Shown: positions 27,619 through 37,392, counted from the stretch's first letter. The stretch is DNA of 64,000 nucleotides from an uncultured Aquabacterium sp. (GCF_913773725.1 NZ_CAJYGK010000034.1:1-64000), one strand, 5' to 3'. The notes: generated by a model not told the origin, from the letters alone. Translations and numbers: made by a program.

Positions 27619-29856
27619 ATGTCCCGACGTCGCACTCGTGTGGCCCGCCCTGCGCAGGCCCCCACCCGATCTCTCCCGACCGTCCTGCCGCTCGGCGCCC
27701 TGGCCGCCGGCGTGGGCCTGAGCCTGCTGGCGGTGCCGGTGATGGCGCAGACGGCCAACAATGCGGCTACTGCTGAAAGTGCCGCAGCCGGTGCCACCCT
27801 ACCCACGGTCGGGGTGAAGGCAAAAAACGTCGCCAAGCCCGCAGCCAAGGAGACCTACCAGGCGGTCACCACGACGATCGGCAAGGGCAAGCAGGAACTG
27901 CGCGACATTCCCCAGTCCGTCACCGTCGTGACTGAAAAGCTGATGGACGACCGCAACCTGACCGACCTGAAGGACGTGCTGCGCACCACCGCCGGCGTGA
28001 CCTTCCTGGCCGGCGAAACGGGTGAGGAAGACGTCCGCCTGCGCGGCTTCTCGCTGGCCCAGGCTGGCGACCTGTACATCGACGGCATGCGTGACCCCTC
28101 GCTGTACGAACGCGACACCTTCAATTACGACCGCGTGGAAGTGCTGCGGGGCTCGGCGTCGATGCTGTTCGGCCGCGGCTCCACGGGCGGCGTGGTGAAC
28201 CAGGTCAACAAGCAGCCGTTCCTGATGAACCAGACGGAGATCGAGACGACGGCTGGCACCGGCAACATGTACCGTGTGACGGCCGACGTCAACGTGAAGA
28301 CCGGGGACAACGCGGCACTGCGCATCAACGCGATGAAGCACGAGGCGGACAACCACGGCGCGACCGTTTCGAAGCAGGGCATCGCCCCGACGTTCCGCTG
28401 GGGCATCGGCACAGCGGACGAGTTCACCGCCAGCCTCTATCACCTCGAGTACGACAACAACCCGATCTACGCGCACCGCTGGTTCCTGGTCAACGGCAAG
28501 ATCAAGCCGGTGATGGCCAACAACGCGTTCTATGGCCTGGACAGCGACTACAACAAGGGTGGGGCAGACTACGCGACCCTGACCCACCTGAAGCGTTTGG
28601 GTGGCGGCGCCGAACTCAAGACCAGCCTGCGTCACGGTCACTTCGAACGCGACCTGCTGGCCACCGTGCCGGCCTATGCGTCGGGCACCACGCTGGCCAA
28701 CTTCAGTGACGCCACGGTGCTGACCCGCAACCAGTCGAAGGGACGCGTGTCGGCCACGACCGGCACCCTGCTGCAGAGCGACTACACCAACAAGCTCATG
28801 CTGGCCGGCATGGAGCACAGCGTGATTGCCGGGGTAGACCTGTCGTGGGACAAGGGCCGACGCGCCAACACCTATCCTCAGACCCGTACTGGCACCAGCC
28901 TCAACACCACCGTGGGCAACCCGGACGACGGCGCCACCTTTGTGGACACCCGTGCCCCGGCCGCGTTCAACTACTTCAGCTCGCGCAACCTCGGCGCCTA
29001 CGCGCAGGACATGGTCGCCATCACCCCGACGGTGAAGCTCATCGGCGGCATGCGCTACGACGCATTCTCGGCCCACTACCGCAACGCGACCGAGAACTAC
29101 GACCGCACTGACTACCTGTGGAGCAGCCGCATCGGGGCGTTGTATCAGCCCACCGACTGGGCCTCGTTCCACGTGTCGCGCGGCACGTCGTTCAACGTCT
29201 CTGCCGACGCCTATCAGTTCGAACTCAACTCGGCGAACCGTGCGAAGCAGTCGGTGGTCGACCCTGAAAAGAGCCGCAACACCGAGATCGGCACCAAGCT
29301 GACCCTGCTGGATCAGCGCCTGTCGGTCGGCGCATCGCTCTTCTATTCCGAGAAGTACAACGAGCGCAACAACGATCCCGACTCGAACACCATCATTCTG
29401 TCGGGCAAGCGGCACGCCGCCGGCCTGGACATCGACATCGCCGGTCAGGTCACGGACAAGTGGGAGTCCTACCTCTCGTGGACCTGGATCCCCGATGCCC
29501 GGATCGACGAAGCGAAAGGGGTGACCGGCAACACCCCACGCGCGGGCGATCGCCCGGGTCTGACGCCCAAGCACAGCGGCAGCCTCTGGAACACCTACCA
29601 ATTGACGCCGCAGATTCGCGCGGGCCTGGGCATCAACCACCGCGGCTCGCAGACTCCGCCGGCCAACCGGACCATCCGTGCCGACGACTTCACCACGTTC
29701 GACGTGATGGCCGAGTACATCGTCAACTGGCGGACCTCGCTGCGCTTCAACATTTCGAACGTGACGAACCGTCTGTATGTCGATCAGGTCTACAACGGCT
29801 TCTACGTGCCTGGTGCCGCCCGCTCGGCCCAGCTCACGCTGAAGGTCACACTCTGA
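27619..29856 (+). CDS. TonB-dependent catecholate siderophore receptor (Fiu/PiuA-like)
   Basis: GKQELRDIPQSVTVVTEKLMDDRNLTDLKDVLRTTAGVTFLAGETGEEDVRLRGFSLAQAGDLYIDGMRDPSLYERDTFNYDRVEVLRGSASMLFGRGSTGGVVNQVNKQP. Confidence 0.94.
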   Translation: MSRRRTRVARPAQAPTRSLPTVLPLGALAAGVGLSLLAVPVMAQTANNAATAESAAAGATLPTVGVKAKNVAKPAAKETYQAVTTTIGKGKQELRDIPQSVTVVTEKLMDDRNLTDLKDVLRTTAGVTFLAGETGEEDVRLRGFSLAQAGDLYIDGMRDPSLYERDTFNYDRVEVLRGSASMLFGRGSTGGVVNQVNKQPFLMNQTEIETTAGTGNMYRVTADVNVKTGDNAALRINAMKHEADNHGATVSKQGIAPTFRWGIGTADEFTASLYHLEYDNNPIYAHRWFLVNGKIKPVMANNAFYGLDSDYNKGGADYATLTHLKRLGGGAELKTSLRHGHFERDLLATVPAYASGTTLANFSDATVLTRNQSKGRVSATTGTLLQSDYTNKLMLAGMEHSVIAGVDLSWDKGRRANTYPQTRTGTSLNTTVGNPDDGATFVDTRAPAAFNYFSSRNLGAYAQDMVAITPTVKLIGGMRYDAFSAHYRNATENYDRTDYLWSSRIGALYQPTDWASFHVSRGTSFNVSADAYQFELNSANRAKQSVVDPEKSRNTEIGTKLTLLDQRLSVGASLFYSEKYNERNNDPDSNTIILSGKRHAAGLDIDIAGQVTDKWESYLSWTWIPDARIDEAKGVTGNTPRAGDRPGLTPKHSGSLWNTYQLTPQIRAGLGINHRGSQTPPANRTIRADDFTTFDVMAEYIVNWRTSLRFNISNVTNRLYVDQVYNGFYVPGAARSAQLTLKVTL

Positions 29857-29872
29857 GCCTGAGGGCACCGCC

Positions 29873-30556
29873 ATGCTGCTGCAGATCCCCGACGTCCTGA
29901 CCGCCGACGAGCTCGGCCAGATCCGGGCAGCCTTTGCCGAGGCCAGCTGGCGGGATGGCAGACGCACGGCAGGCAGCCAGGCGGTGCACGCCAAACAGAA
30001 CGAACAACTGGCCCCGGACAGCACGCCAGCGCAGCTGGCTCGCCAGGTGATCCTGCAGGCACTGGACCGCCACCCGCTGTTCTTCTCGGCCACCCTGCCT
30101 GCCAGGATCTTCCCACCGCAGTTCAACCGCTACGGCGGCGAAAGCAACTTCTACGGCGACCACGTCGATGGCGCCGTGATGCACTCGGTCACCAGCGGAC
30201 AGCGCGTCCGTTCCGACGTGAGCTGCACCGTCTTCCTGGCCGATCCCGACGAGTACGACGGTGGCGAACTGGTGATCAACGACACCTACGGCCACAAGGC
30301 CGTCAAGCTGCCGGCCGGCCATGCGGTGATCTACCCCAGCACCAGCGTCCACCGCGTCGAGCACGTCACGCGTGGACACCGCATCGCCAGCTTCTTCTGG
30401 ATCCAGAGCATGGTGCGCAGCGACGAACAACGGCGTCTGCTCTTCGATCTCGACATGAACCTCGTGCGCCTGCGTGAAGCGCATGGCGAAAGCACGACGG
30501 TCGTCGGCCTGACGGGCACGTACCACAACCTCCTTCGCATGTGGGCGGAAACCTGA
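29873..30556 (+). CDS. piuC: PKHD-type Fe(II)/2OG hydroxylase PiuC
   Basis: MLLQIPDVLTADELGQIRAAFAEASWRDGRRTAGSQAVHAKQNEQL...NFYGDHVDGAVMH...YPSTSVHRVEHVTRGHRIASFFWIQSMVR. Confidence 0.93.
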   Translation: MLLQIPDVLTADELGQIRAAFAEASWRDGRRTAGSQAVHAKQNEQLAPDSTPAQLARQVILQALDRHPLFFSATLPARIFPPQFNRYGGESNFYGDHVDGAVMHSVTSGQRVRSDVSCTVFLADPDEYDGGELVINDTYGHKAVKLPAGHAVIYPSTSVHRVEHVTRGHRIASFFWIQSMVRSDEQRRLLFDLDMNLVRLREAHGESTTVVGLTGTYHNLLRMWAET

Positions 30557-30593
30557 GCCCGCCCGCGTTCACATCCCCACTGAAAGCACGCCC

Positions 30594-30872
30594 ATGAACA
30601 TCACCCGCACCCTCGCCACAGCTGCCGTGGCCCTGTTGCCCGCCCTCGTCCTCGCCCACGGCGAAGGCGTGGAATGCAAGGTGCCCGCCAACGAGTGGCG
30701 CCCGAAGGAAGAACTGGCCAGCAAGCTCGAGAAGGAAGGCTGGACCATCCGCAAGCTCAAGGTCGACAACGGCTGCTACGAGGTGTACGGCTTTGACGCC
30801 AAGGGCAAGAAGCGCGAGTCGTACTTCAACCCGAAGACGTTGGAAACCGTGACCGACGTGCTGCAGAAATGA
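30594..30872 (+). CDS. Secreted PepSY-like domain protein
   Basis: Signal peptide; KEELASKLEKEGWTIRKLKVDNGCYEVYGFDAKGKKRESYFNPKTLETV. Confidence 0.85.
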   Translation: MNITRTLATAAVALLPALVLAHGEGVECKVPANEWRPKEELASKLEKEGWTIRKLKVDNGCYEVYGFDAKGKKRESYFNPKTLETVTDVLQK

Positions 30873-31423
30873 CCCCGGCCCGCAGCCTGCGGGTCTGGGA
30901 CCCGCTGGTTCGCGCGTTGCATTGGTCTCTGGTCATGGCAGTGGCCGTCACGTGGCTCAGCACACTGCGCGTCGGCATCCCCCTCGCCTGGCATGAGCCT
31001 GCGGGCTACGTCGCCATCGGGTGCATCGCCATGCGGCTCGTCTGGGGCGTGTACGGCACGCGGTACGCCCGCTTTCGCCAGTTCGTCCGTCGCCCGTCCA
31101 CCACGTTACGCTACGCGCAGGCTGTCCGGCAAGGCCGCGCCCCCCGGCACATCGGGCACAACCCGCTGGGTGGGTGGATGGTGCTGACGCTGCTGGCCTC
31201 CACGGCGGCCATCGCAGTCAGCGGCTGGCTCCAGACGACCGATCGGTACTGGGGCAGCGAAACGCTCGAATGGGTGCACACCGGCTTGGCCTGGTCCCTG
31301 TTGGGTCTGATCTTCCTGCATGTCCTCGGTGTCATCGTCACGTCGCGGCACCACGGCGAGAATCTGGTGCTTGCCATGCTCGATGGCCGAAAGGCGCCCG
31401 CATCGGGCAACGACGTGGCCTGA
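30869..31423 (+). CDS. Cytochrome b/b561-type membrane protein
   Basis: VWDPLVRALHWSLVMAVAVTWLS...WHEPAGYVAIGCIAMRLVWGVYGTRYARF...LEWVHTGLAWSLLGLIFLHVLGVIVTSRHHGENLVLAML. Confidence 0.9.
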   Translation: MTPARSLRVWDPLVRALHWSLVMAVAVTWLSTLRVGIPLAWHEPAGYVAIGCIAMRLVWGVYGTRYARFRQFVRRPSTTLRYAQAVRQGRAPRHIGHNPLGGWMVLTLLASTAAIAVSGWLQTTDRYWGSETLEWVHTGLAWSLLGLIFLHVLGVIVTSRHHGENLVLAMLDGRKAPASGNDVA

Positions 31424-31453
31424 CCCGCGCTCCCCCTTCGTCCCCGGCACACC

Positions 31454-32572
31454 ATGTCGTCACCTCCCCTGCAAGCCATCCCGTCTGACACAGCCAGCCT
31501 GGCCGACTACGAACGGCACGCCGGCACTCGTCTGGACGTACCGACCTGGGCCTGGCTGCAAGGCGGCGCGGCCGACGAGCTCACCATCCGCGCCAACCGC
31601 GATGCGTGGGACCGCCTGACACTGCACCCCCGTGTGCTGAGGCGACTGGCAGGGGGGCACACGCGTACCACCCTCTTCGGGCGCACGCTGGCTCATCCGG
31701 TGATCCTCGCGCCGGTGGCCTACCACCGCCTCGCCCATGCAGACGGCGAGATCGGCGTCGCCTTGGCGGCTGCAGCGCAGGGCGCAGGCCTGGTCCTCAG
31801 TTCGCAGGCCAGCACCCGGCTGGAAGACGTGGCACAGGCCATCGGCAGCGACCCGGATCGGGGCCCCCTGTGGATGCAGCTCTACATACAGCCGGATCGC
31901 GCCTTCACCCGGGACCTCGTCGCACGGGCCGTCGCCTCGGGCTATGAGGCTCTCGTCCTGACCGTCGACGCCCCCACCAGCGGCGCACGGGACCGTGAGC
32001 GCCGCACCGGCTTCTCGCTGCCAGACGGTATCTCTGCCGTGAACCTCCGCGGCGTGCGCCCGTCCCTGAAGGTCTCGCTGCGCCCGGGCCAGAGCGCCTT
32101 GTTCGACGACCTGCTGCACCACGCACCCACATGGGACGATGTCGCCTGGCTGCGCAGCATCACGCATCTGCCCATTCTGCTGAAGGGCGTCCTGCACCCG
32201 GACGACGCCCGGCTGGCCTGTGAACAGGGCGCACACGGGCTTGTCGTGTCCAACCATGGCGGGCGCACCCTCGACACCGTACCGGCCACGGCGCATGCAC
32301 TGCCTCGCGTGGTCGAAGCCACACAGGGGCAGATTCCGGTCATCGTAGACGGGGGCATCCGTCGCGGCACCGATGTGCTCAAGGCCCTGGCCCTGGGCGC
32401 ACAGGCCGTGATGGTGGGCCGCCCCTATGTGCACGCACTGGCCACCGCCGGCGCGCGTGGCGTGGCGCATTGCATTCGGCTGTTGCGCGACGAGTTCGAA
32501 ATCGCCATGGCGCTCACCGGCTGCGCCACGGTGGCCGACATCGGCCCCCAGGTCCTCTGCCGTACAGACTGA
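31454..32572 (+). CDS. FMN-dependent alpha-hydroxy-acid oxidase/dehydrogenase
   Basis: LVLSSQASTRLEDVAQAIG...WMQLYIQPDRAFTRDLVARAVASGYEALVLTVDAP...ILLKGVLHPDDARLACEQGAHGLVVSNHGGRTLD. Confidence 0.93.
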   Translation: MSSPPLQAIPSDTASLADYERHAGTRLDVPTWAWLQGGAADELTIRANRDAWDRLTLHPRVLRRLAGGHTRTTLFGRTLAHPVILAPVAYHRLAHADGEIGVALAAAAQGAGLVLSSQASTRLEDVAQAIGSDPDRGPLWMQLYIQPDRAFTRDLVARAVASGYEALVLTVDAPTSGARDRERRTGFSLPDGISAVNLRGVRPSLKVSLRPGQSALFDDLLHHAPTWDDVAWLRSITHLPILLKGVLHPDDARLACEQGAHGLVVSNHGGRTLDTVPATAHALPRVVEATQGQIPVIVDGGIRRGTDVLKALALGAQAVMVGRPYVHALATAGARGVAHCIRLLRDEFEIAMALTGCATVADIGPQVLCRTD

Positions 32573-32596
32573 CGCGCCAGCCAGGGGACAGCCCCG

Positions 32597-33859
32597 TCAA
32601 CTCGCCCGCAAGCGCGTCGGCTTCTTCTTGCGCCCCAGGCCCGCCTGCTTGATCAGAAAGCCCAGCAGCACCCACAGCGCCGATTCCTTCGGCTTGGGCG
32701 GCTCTCCCCGGCCGATGCGCTTGAGCTGCCCCGTGTACCACGTCACCTCCATCAGCCCCATGCGATCGACCATGCCAATGCCTGTGCGGATCGGGCGCAC
32801 GGTCTGCTGCGGCTGTTGCCCAGCCAGCAGGCGCCGCGGCAGATCAGGCTCGATCGCCAGTGCGCGCGCCAGACCGACGAAGTCGACCGCCCCGGAGGTC
32901 ACGGCCTCGGCCATGCCCTCCAGCGAGCGAAAGCCACCCGTCACGACCAGCGGCACACGCACGGCCTGGCGCGCCTTCTCGGCAAACGCGAGAAAGTAGG
33001 CCTCACGCTGCCGTGTGCTCTCCTTGACCGGCTGCGCCTTGTCCTTCACCCCCGTCATGGCCGGGGCCTCGTACGTGCCGCCCGACACCTCGATCAGGTC
33101 GATGCCGGCCTCGGCCAGCGCACGGATGGTGTCCAGCGACTCCTCTTCCGTGAAGCCGCCTCGCTGGAAATCGGCCGAGTTGAGCTTGATGCCGATCGGG
33201 AAATCCGGGCCGACCGCCTCGCGCATGGCCCGGTACACGGCCAGCACGAAACGCCGCCGCTTCTCGGGCGTGCCGCCCCACTCGTCTTCGCGGCGGTTGT
33301 GATGGGGTGACAGGAACTGGCTGACCAGGTAGCCATGGGCGCCATGGATCTGCACCCCCGTGAACCCGGCGCGCTTGACCACGCCCGCCGCCACACCGAA
33401 CCGGGCCACCAGGGCGCGCACCTCGGCGTCCGTCAACTCACGCGGGGTGGGAAAAAAGGCCTGCATGTCCGGTCGGAACGGCACGGCCGACGGCGCGACG
33501 TTTTCGCGGTTGAGCCCCTTGGGCGCCTGCTTGCCGGGATGGTTGAGCTGAACCCAGCATTGCGCGCCCCCTCGGGTGGCGGCATGGGCCCAGGCCGTCA
33601 GGGCCGCCAGGTGCTCGTCGCTCTCGATGACGACGTTGCCCGGCTCGCCGAGCGCCCCCCGGTCAATCATCACATTGCCCGTCACGCACAGGCCGATGCC
33701 GCCATCGGCCCAGGCCCCGTACAGCCGGACCAGTTCCGGCGTCGGCGCGCCGGCCCGCGTGCCCAGGGCTTCGCTCATGGCCGATTTGAACAGGCGGTTG
33801 CGAACCACCGAGCCATTGGGCAGGGTGAAGGGCTGGGCCAGCACGGCTTGAGGGGTCAT
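32597..33859 (-). CDS. NADH:flavin oxidoreductase (Old Yellow Enzyme family)
   Basis: FTLPNGSVVRNRLFKSAMSEALG...GFTGVQIHGAHGYLVSQFLSPHHNRREDEWGG...PLVVTGGFRS. Confidence 0.92.
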   Translation of the reverse strand: MTPQAVLAQPFTLPNGSVVRNRLFKSAMSEALGTRAGAPTPELVRLYGAWADGGIGLCVTGNVMIDRGALGEPGNVVIESDEHLAALTAWAHAATRGGAQCWVQLNHPGKQAPKGLNRENVAPSAVPFRPDMQAFFPTPRELTDAEVRALVARFGVAAGVVKRAGFTGVQIHGAHGYLVSQFLSPHHNRREDEWGGTPEKRRRFVLAVYRAMREAVGPDFPIGIKLNSADFQRGGFTEEESLDTIRALAEAGIDLIEVSGGTYEAPAMTGVKDKAQPVKESTRQREAYFLAFAEKARQAVRVPLVVTGGFRSLEGMAEAVTSGAVDFVGLARALAIEPDLPRRLLAGQQPQQTVRPIRTGIGMVDRMGLMEVTWYTGQLKRIGRGEPPKPKESALWVLLGFLIKQAGLGRKKKPTRLRAS

Positions 33860-34175
33860 CAACTTGCTCCTGGGTCGAGGGGGACCCCCTGGATTGAACA
33901 CCAAAGCGCGTTCATGCCAAGCCGGCTGTCACGGTATGTTCCATGCACCGCCATTCCAGGGTGCCGGCATACCGCTTGCTCTCCCGGGCTCGCGGGCCGG
34001 GCCGGCGCTTCACGGGGCAAAATCGTGACGTGCCCCGGCCACATTGGCCAGGAAAGCATGGTTTTGCCTGGGAAGAAGCATTACCATGTCCGATGCATCG
34101 CCTCAGAGGAACGCTTGCGCACGCAGCCAGCGCCCGGGGCCCACAGATTCCGACTTCTCTCTGGAGTGAATTCAC

Positions 34176-34496
34176 ATGGCAACTGCGAAGAAAGCCCCGG
34201 CCAAGAAGGCCGCCACCAAGACTGCCGACAAGGCAGCTGCTCCGAAGCGCGCCCCGAACGCCGCCTTCTCCAAGCCCCTGACCCCGAGCCCGCTGCTGGC
34301 CGCCGTCATCGGCAAGGACCCGCTGCCGCGTACCGAGGTCACCAAGAAGGTGTGGGATTACATCAAGGCACACAAGCTGCAAGATGAAGCCAACAAGCGC
34401 AACATCAATGCCGACGCCAAGCTGAAGCCCATCTTCGGCAAGGATCAGGTCACGATGTTCGAACTGACCAAGCTCATCAGCAACCAGCTGAGCTGA
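34176..34496 (+). CDS. SWIB/MDM2-domain protein with Lys/Ala-rich N-terminus
   Basis: MATAKKAPAKKAATKTADKAAAPKRAPNAAFSKPLTPSPLLAAVIGKDPLPRTEVTKKVWDYIKAHKLQDEANKRNINADAKLKPIFGKDQVTMFELTKLISNQLS. Confidence 0.94.
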   Translation: MATAKKAPAKKAATKTADKAAAPKRAPNAAFSKPLTPSPLLAAVIGKDPLPRTEVTKKVWDYIKAHKLQDEANKRNINADAKLKPIFGKDQVTMFELTKLISNQLS

Positions 34497-34555
34497 TCGG
34501 TTCGCGAGCCTGGGCGGCGCACGCGTTGCCCGATGCGCGCCCTGCATCGCATCCC

Positions 34556-34581
34556 GAGCCCGGCCTTGCGCCGGGCTTTTT
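34556..34581 (+). terminator. Terminator after the SWIB gene
   Basis: AGCCCGGCCTTGCGCCGGGCTTTTT. Confidence 0.7.
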
Positions 34582-34618
34582 CATGGTGCAGCGCCTGCGC
34601 GTGGACGCACGGCCTGCG

Positions 34619-35497
34619 TCACCACCACGGATAGAACGGCGGCATGTCGGACGCCTGGCTGGCAAACCGGGCCGGGCGCTTCTCGAGAAAGGCCTGCACG
34701 CCCTCCTTGCCATCGCCGATGCTGGTGTAGAACATTGCCAGCGAATCCACCTGGTGGGCCGCCAGCGGGTGCGGCTGGGCCGCATTGCGGTACATCATCT
34801 GGCGCGTCAGCGCGATGCCCACCGCCGAGCGCTCGGTCGCAATGCGGCGCGCGATCTTCAGGGCCTCGTTCAGCAGTTGCTCGGCCGGCACGACGGCCTT
34901 GACCAGGCCGCCACGCAGTGCCTCCTGGCCATCGAACACATCGGCCATGTAGGTCCATTCCAGCGCCTGAGAGATGCCCACGATGCGCGGCAGGAACCAG
35001 CTGGAGCAGGCTTCGGGCACGATCCCGATGCGGCCGAACACGAAGCCGATGCGCGCCTTGTCCGACGCCAGGCGGATGTCCATCGGCAGCGTCATCGTGG
35101 CGCCGATGCCCACCGCGGCCCCGTTGATGGCGCCAATGACCGGCTTCTTGCAATCGAAGATGGAGAGCACCACCCGCCCCCCGGTGTCGCGCACCCCGTT
35201 CAGGATGGCAGGGTCGTCGAGCCGCTCGCGAAGGTCTTCCAGGGTCGGTCGCTGCTGCTCGTCCAGGCCGAAGACGTTGCCGCCCACCGAGAGGTCCATG
35301 CCCGCACAGAAGGCCTTGCCCGCGCCCGTCACGACAACGGCCCTCATCGCATCGTCCTGGCTGGCACGCTGAAAGGCATCGACCAGTTCGTTCGCCATCT
35401 CCACCGTGAAGGCGTTGAGTTGCTCGGGCCGGTTCAGTCTCAGCAGCAGCACCCCATCGGGATCCACGTTCCAGTCGAGGGTCTGGTAAGGGCTCAT
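34619..35497 (-). CDS. Enoyl-CoA hydratase/isomerase family protein
   Basis: VLLLRLNRPEQLNAFTVEMANELVDAF...AVVVTGAGKAFCAGMDLSVGG...KPVIGAINGAAVGIGATMTLPMDIRLASDKARIGFVFGRIGIVPEACSSWFLPRIVG. Confidence 0.93.
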   Translation of the reverse strand: MSPYQTLDWNVDPDGVLLLRLNRPEQLNAFTVEMANELVDAFQRASQDDAMRAVVVTGAGKAFCAGMDLSVGGNVFGLDEQQRPTLEDLRERLDDPAILNGVRDTGGRVVLSIFDCKKPVIGAINGAAVGIGATMTLPMDIRLASDKARIGFVFGRIGIVPEACSSWFLPRIVGISQALEWTYMADVFDGQEALRGGLVKAVVPAEQLLNEALKIARRIATERSAVGIALTRQMMYRNAAQPHPLAAHQVDSLAMFYTSIGDGKEGVQAFLEKRPARFASQASDMPPFYPWW

Positions 35498-35742
35498 CGC
35501 TTGTCTCGCTTTCTGTGTGTCGTTGTTGATCAACATCGACTGCTTCAATGCGCAGGTGTCCCAGAATAGCGCAGGGGTATGCCCCTTGACGGAGCAGCCC
35601 ACCCCCGGGATGCTACGGAGGAACAAGACATGTCGGCCGGGCACACAATGCGCCCGCGCAACATGCGCTTGAACACGGTGGCGCCCAGAAGGCGCCTGAA
35701 ACTGACAGGGCGCAACCCTGCGCCCCCAACTGGAGACAAATG

Positions 35743-35934
35743 ATGTGGAAGATGCTCGTGGGTTTCGTGGTGTTCGCCGCGATCGTGGTGTTGGTGCTCA
35801 GCAAGACCGACGCCAACATCGACATGGGCGGTGAGAAGCACGGGATCGACGCAACCCACACCGAAGAGCCCGCCTCGGCTGCCAGCGCCCCGGCCAGCGA
35901 AGCCGCACCGGCCGCCAGCGCCGCGTCGAACTGA
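35743..35934 (+). CDS. Small single-TM protein with Ala/Ser/Pro-rich tail
   Basis: MWKMLVGFVVFAAIVVLVLSKTDANIDMGGEKHGIDATHTEEPASAASAPASEAAPAASAASN; CTGGAGACAA upstream. Confidence 0.6.
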   Translation: MWKMLVGFVVFAAIVVLVLSKTDANIDMGGEKHGIDATHTEEPASAASAPASEAAPAASAASN

Positions 35935-35959
35935 GTCCGCGGCGCCTCGGCGCCGTGAA

Positions 35960-36460
35960 TCAGTCGCCCGCCGGGCTGTCCTGGTGGGTGAGCCCAGCAT
36001 GGCCGCGTTCGGCGGCCAGCCACTGCAGCACAGGAATGGTGCCCGGCAACACCGGCATCACCTCGACAGGCAAGGACTGCCACGCCATGTGCTGCCCCTC
36101 CCGCATCTCGAACACTCCATCCCAGGTGTAGACCTTGCAGAAATGCAGGCGCACGCGGGCGTGGGGGTAGTCCATCACCTCCACCTGCCAGGGATGGGCC
36201 TCGCCGATGGTGATGCCGAGCTCCTCGGTGAGCTCCCGGCGCAAGGCCTGCTCGACCGTTTCCCCGGCTTCCAGCTTGCCGCCCGGAAACTCCCAGTAGC
36301 CCGCGTAGACCTTGCCTTCCGGGCGCGAGGTCAGCAGAAAGCGCCCTTCGCGCCCGTGCGCATCGCGCTCGATCAGCACGCCCACGGCCACCTCGACCGG
36401 CACACGGTCGGTCGCGTCCATCACGTGGTACGACTTGCGTTCGGACGATGCCGTGCTCAT
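35960..36460 (-). CDS. NUDIX hydrolase (MutT-like)
   Basis: GYWEFPGGKLEAGETVEQALRRELTEELGI Nudix box. Confidence 0.92.
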   Translation of the reverse strand: MSTASSERKSYHVMDATDRVPVEVAVGVLIERDAHGREGRFLLTSRPEGKVYAGYWEFPGGKLEAGETVEQALRRELTEELGITIGEAHPWQVEVMDYPHARVRLHFCKVYTWDGVFEMREGQHMAWQSLPVEVMPVLPGTIPVLQWLAAERGHAGLTHQDSPAGD

Positions 36461-37362
36461 GACGCATCCCCCTGGAGTCGGCCAGCGTGGTCGCGCGCAA
36501 ACTGGTACGCCACACGACCGGAACGCGACCCGCGCTCGATTGCCCACACGAGGGCCTCGGGCCGGGCGGCCTCGATGGCGTCGGCATCCAGGCCGAAATG
36601 GCTCAGCCACTGCGCCACGATGGCCAGGTACTCGTCCTGGCTGAACGGGTAGAAGCTGATCCACAGGCCGAAGCGCTCGGACAGCGAGATCTTCTCCTCC
36701 ACAACCTCGCCGGGATGGAGTTCACCATCGTCCGAGCGGGTGTAGCTCTTGTTGTCGGAGTGGTATTCGGGCAGCAGGTGCCGCCGGTTCGACGTGGCGA
36801 CGATCAGCACGTTGTCCCCGCTGGCCGACACCGTGCCGTCGAGGATGGACTTCAGGGCCTTGTAGCCGGGCTCGCCTTCGTCGAAGCTGAGGTCGTCGCA
36901 GAACACGATGAAGCGCTCAGGCCGGTGGCTCACCAGGTCGATCAGGTCCGGCAGGTCGATCATGTCGGCCTTGTCGACCTCGATCAGGCGCAGACCGTCG
37001 GCCGCGTGAGCCTGCAGGGCTGCCTTCACCAGAGACGATTTGCCGGTGCCGCGGGCGCCGCTGAGCAGCACGTTGTTGGCAGGCCGTCCCGCCACGAACT
37101 GCGCCAGGTTGCGCGCAAAGCGTGCCTTCTGGGTATCGACCTCCTGCAGGTCGTCGTAGCCGATGCGGGCCACGTGGCGCACCGGCTCGAGCCAGCCCGA
37201 CGCCCACGCGGCCGTGCTGCGTTTGCGATAGCGAAAGGCCACGGAGGCCTGCCAGTCGGGCGCAATCACGGGACTGTGATGCGGCGAGGGAACGAGGGAT
37301 TCGAGGCGCTGCAGCAGGGATTCCGCGCGCGCGATCAGGGACACGACGTCAGGGGAGCTCAT
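36457..37362 (-). CDS. ATP-binding protein, DUF815-like AAA family
   Basis: NNVLLSGARGTGKSSLVKAAL...FIVFCDDLSFDEGEPGYKALKSILDGTVSASGDNVLIVATSNRRHLLPE. Confidence 0.9.
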   Translation of the reverse strand: MSSPDVVSLIARAESLLQRLESLVPSPHHSPVIAPDWQASVAFRYRKRSTAAWASGWLEPVRHVARIGYDDLQEVDTQKARFARNLAQFVAGRPANNVLLSGARGTGKSSLVKAALQAHAADGLRLIEVDKADMIDLPDLIDLVSHRPERFIVFCDDLSFDEGEPGYKALKSILDGTVSASGDNVLIVATSNRRHLLPEYHSDNKSYTRSDDGELHPGEVVEEKISLSERFGLWISFYPFSQDEYLAIVAQWLSHFGLDADAIEAARPEALVWAIERGSRSGRVAYQFARDHAGRLQGDAS

Positions 37363-37392
37363 GCCCGCGAGTGTAGAACGCACGCACCCCGC

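Noticed and set aside
27198-27848. 216-aa minus-strand ORF spanning the candidate RNA region
   Set aside because: Crosses two Fur boxes and the receptor start, no recognizable domain; treated as spurious.
27799-30126. 775-aa minus-strand ORF
   Set aside because: Shadow of the Fiu-like receptor and piuC; no domain, composition biased.
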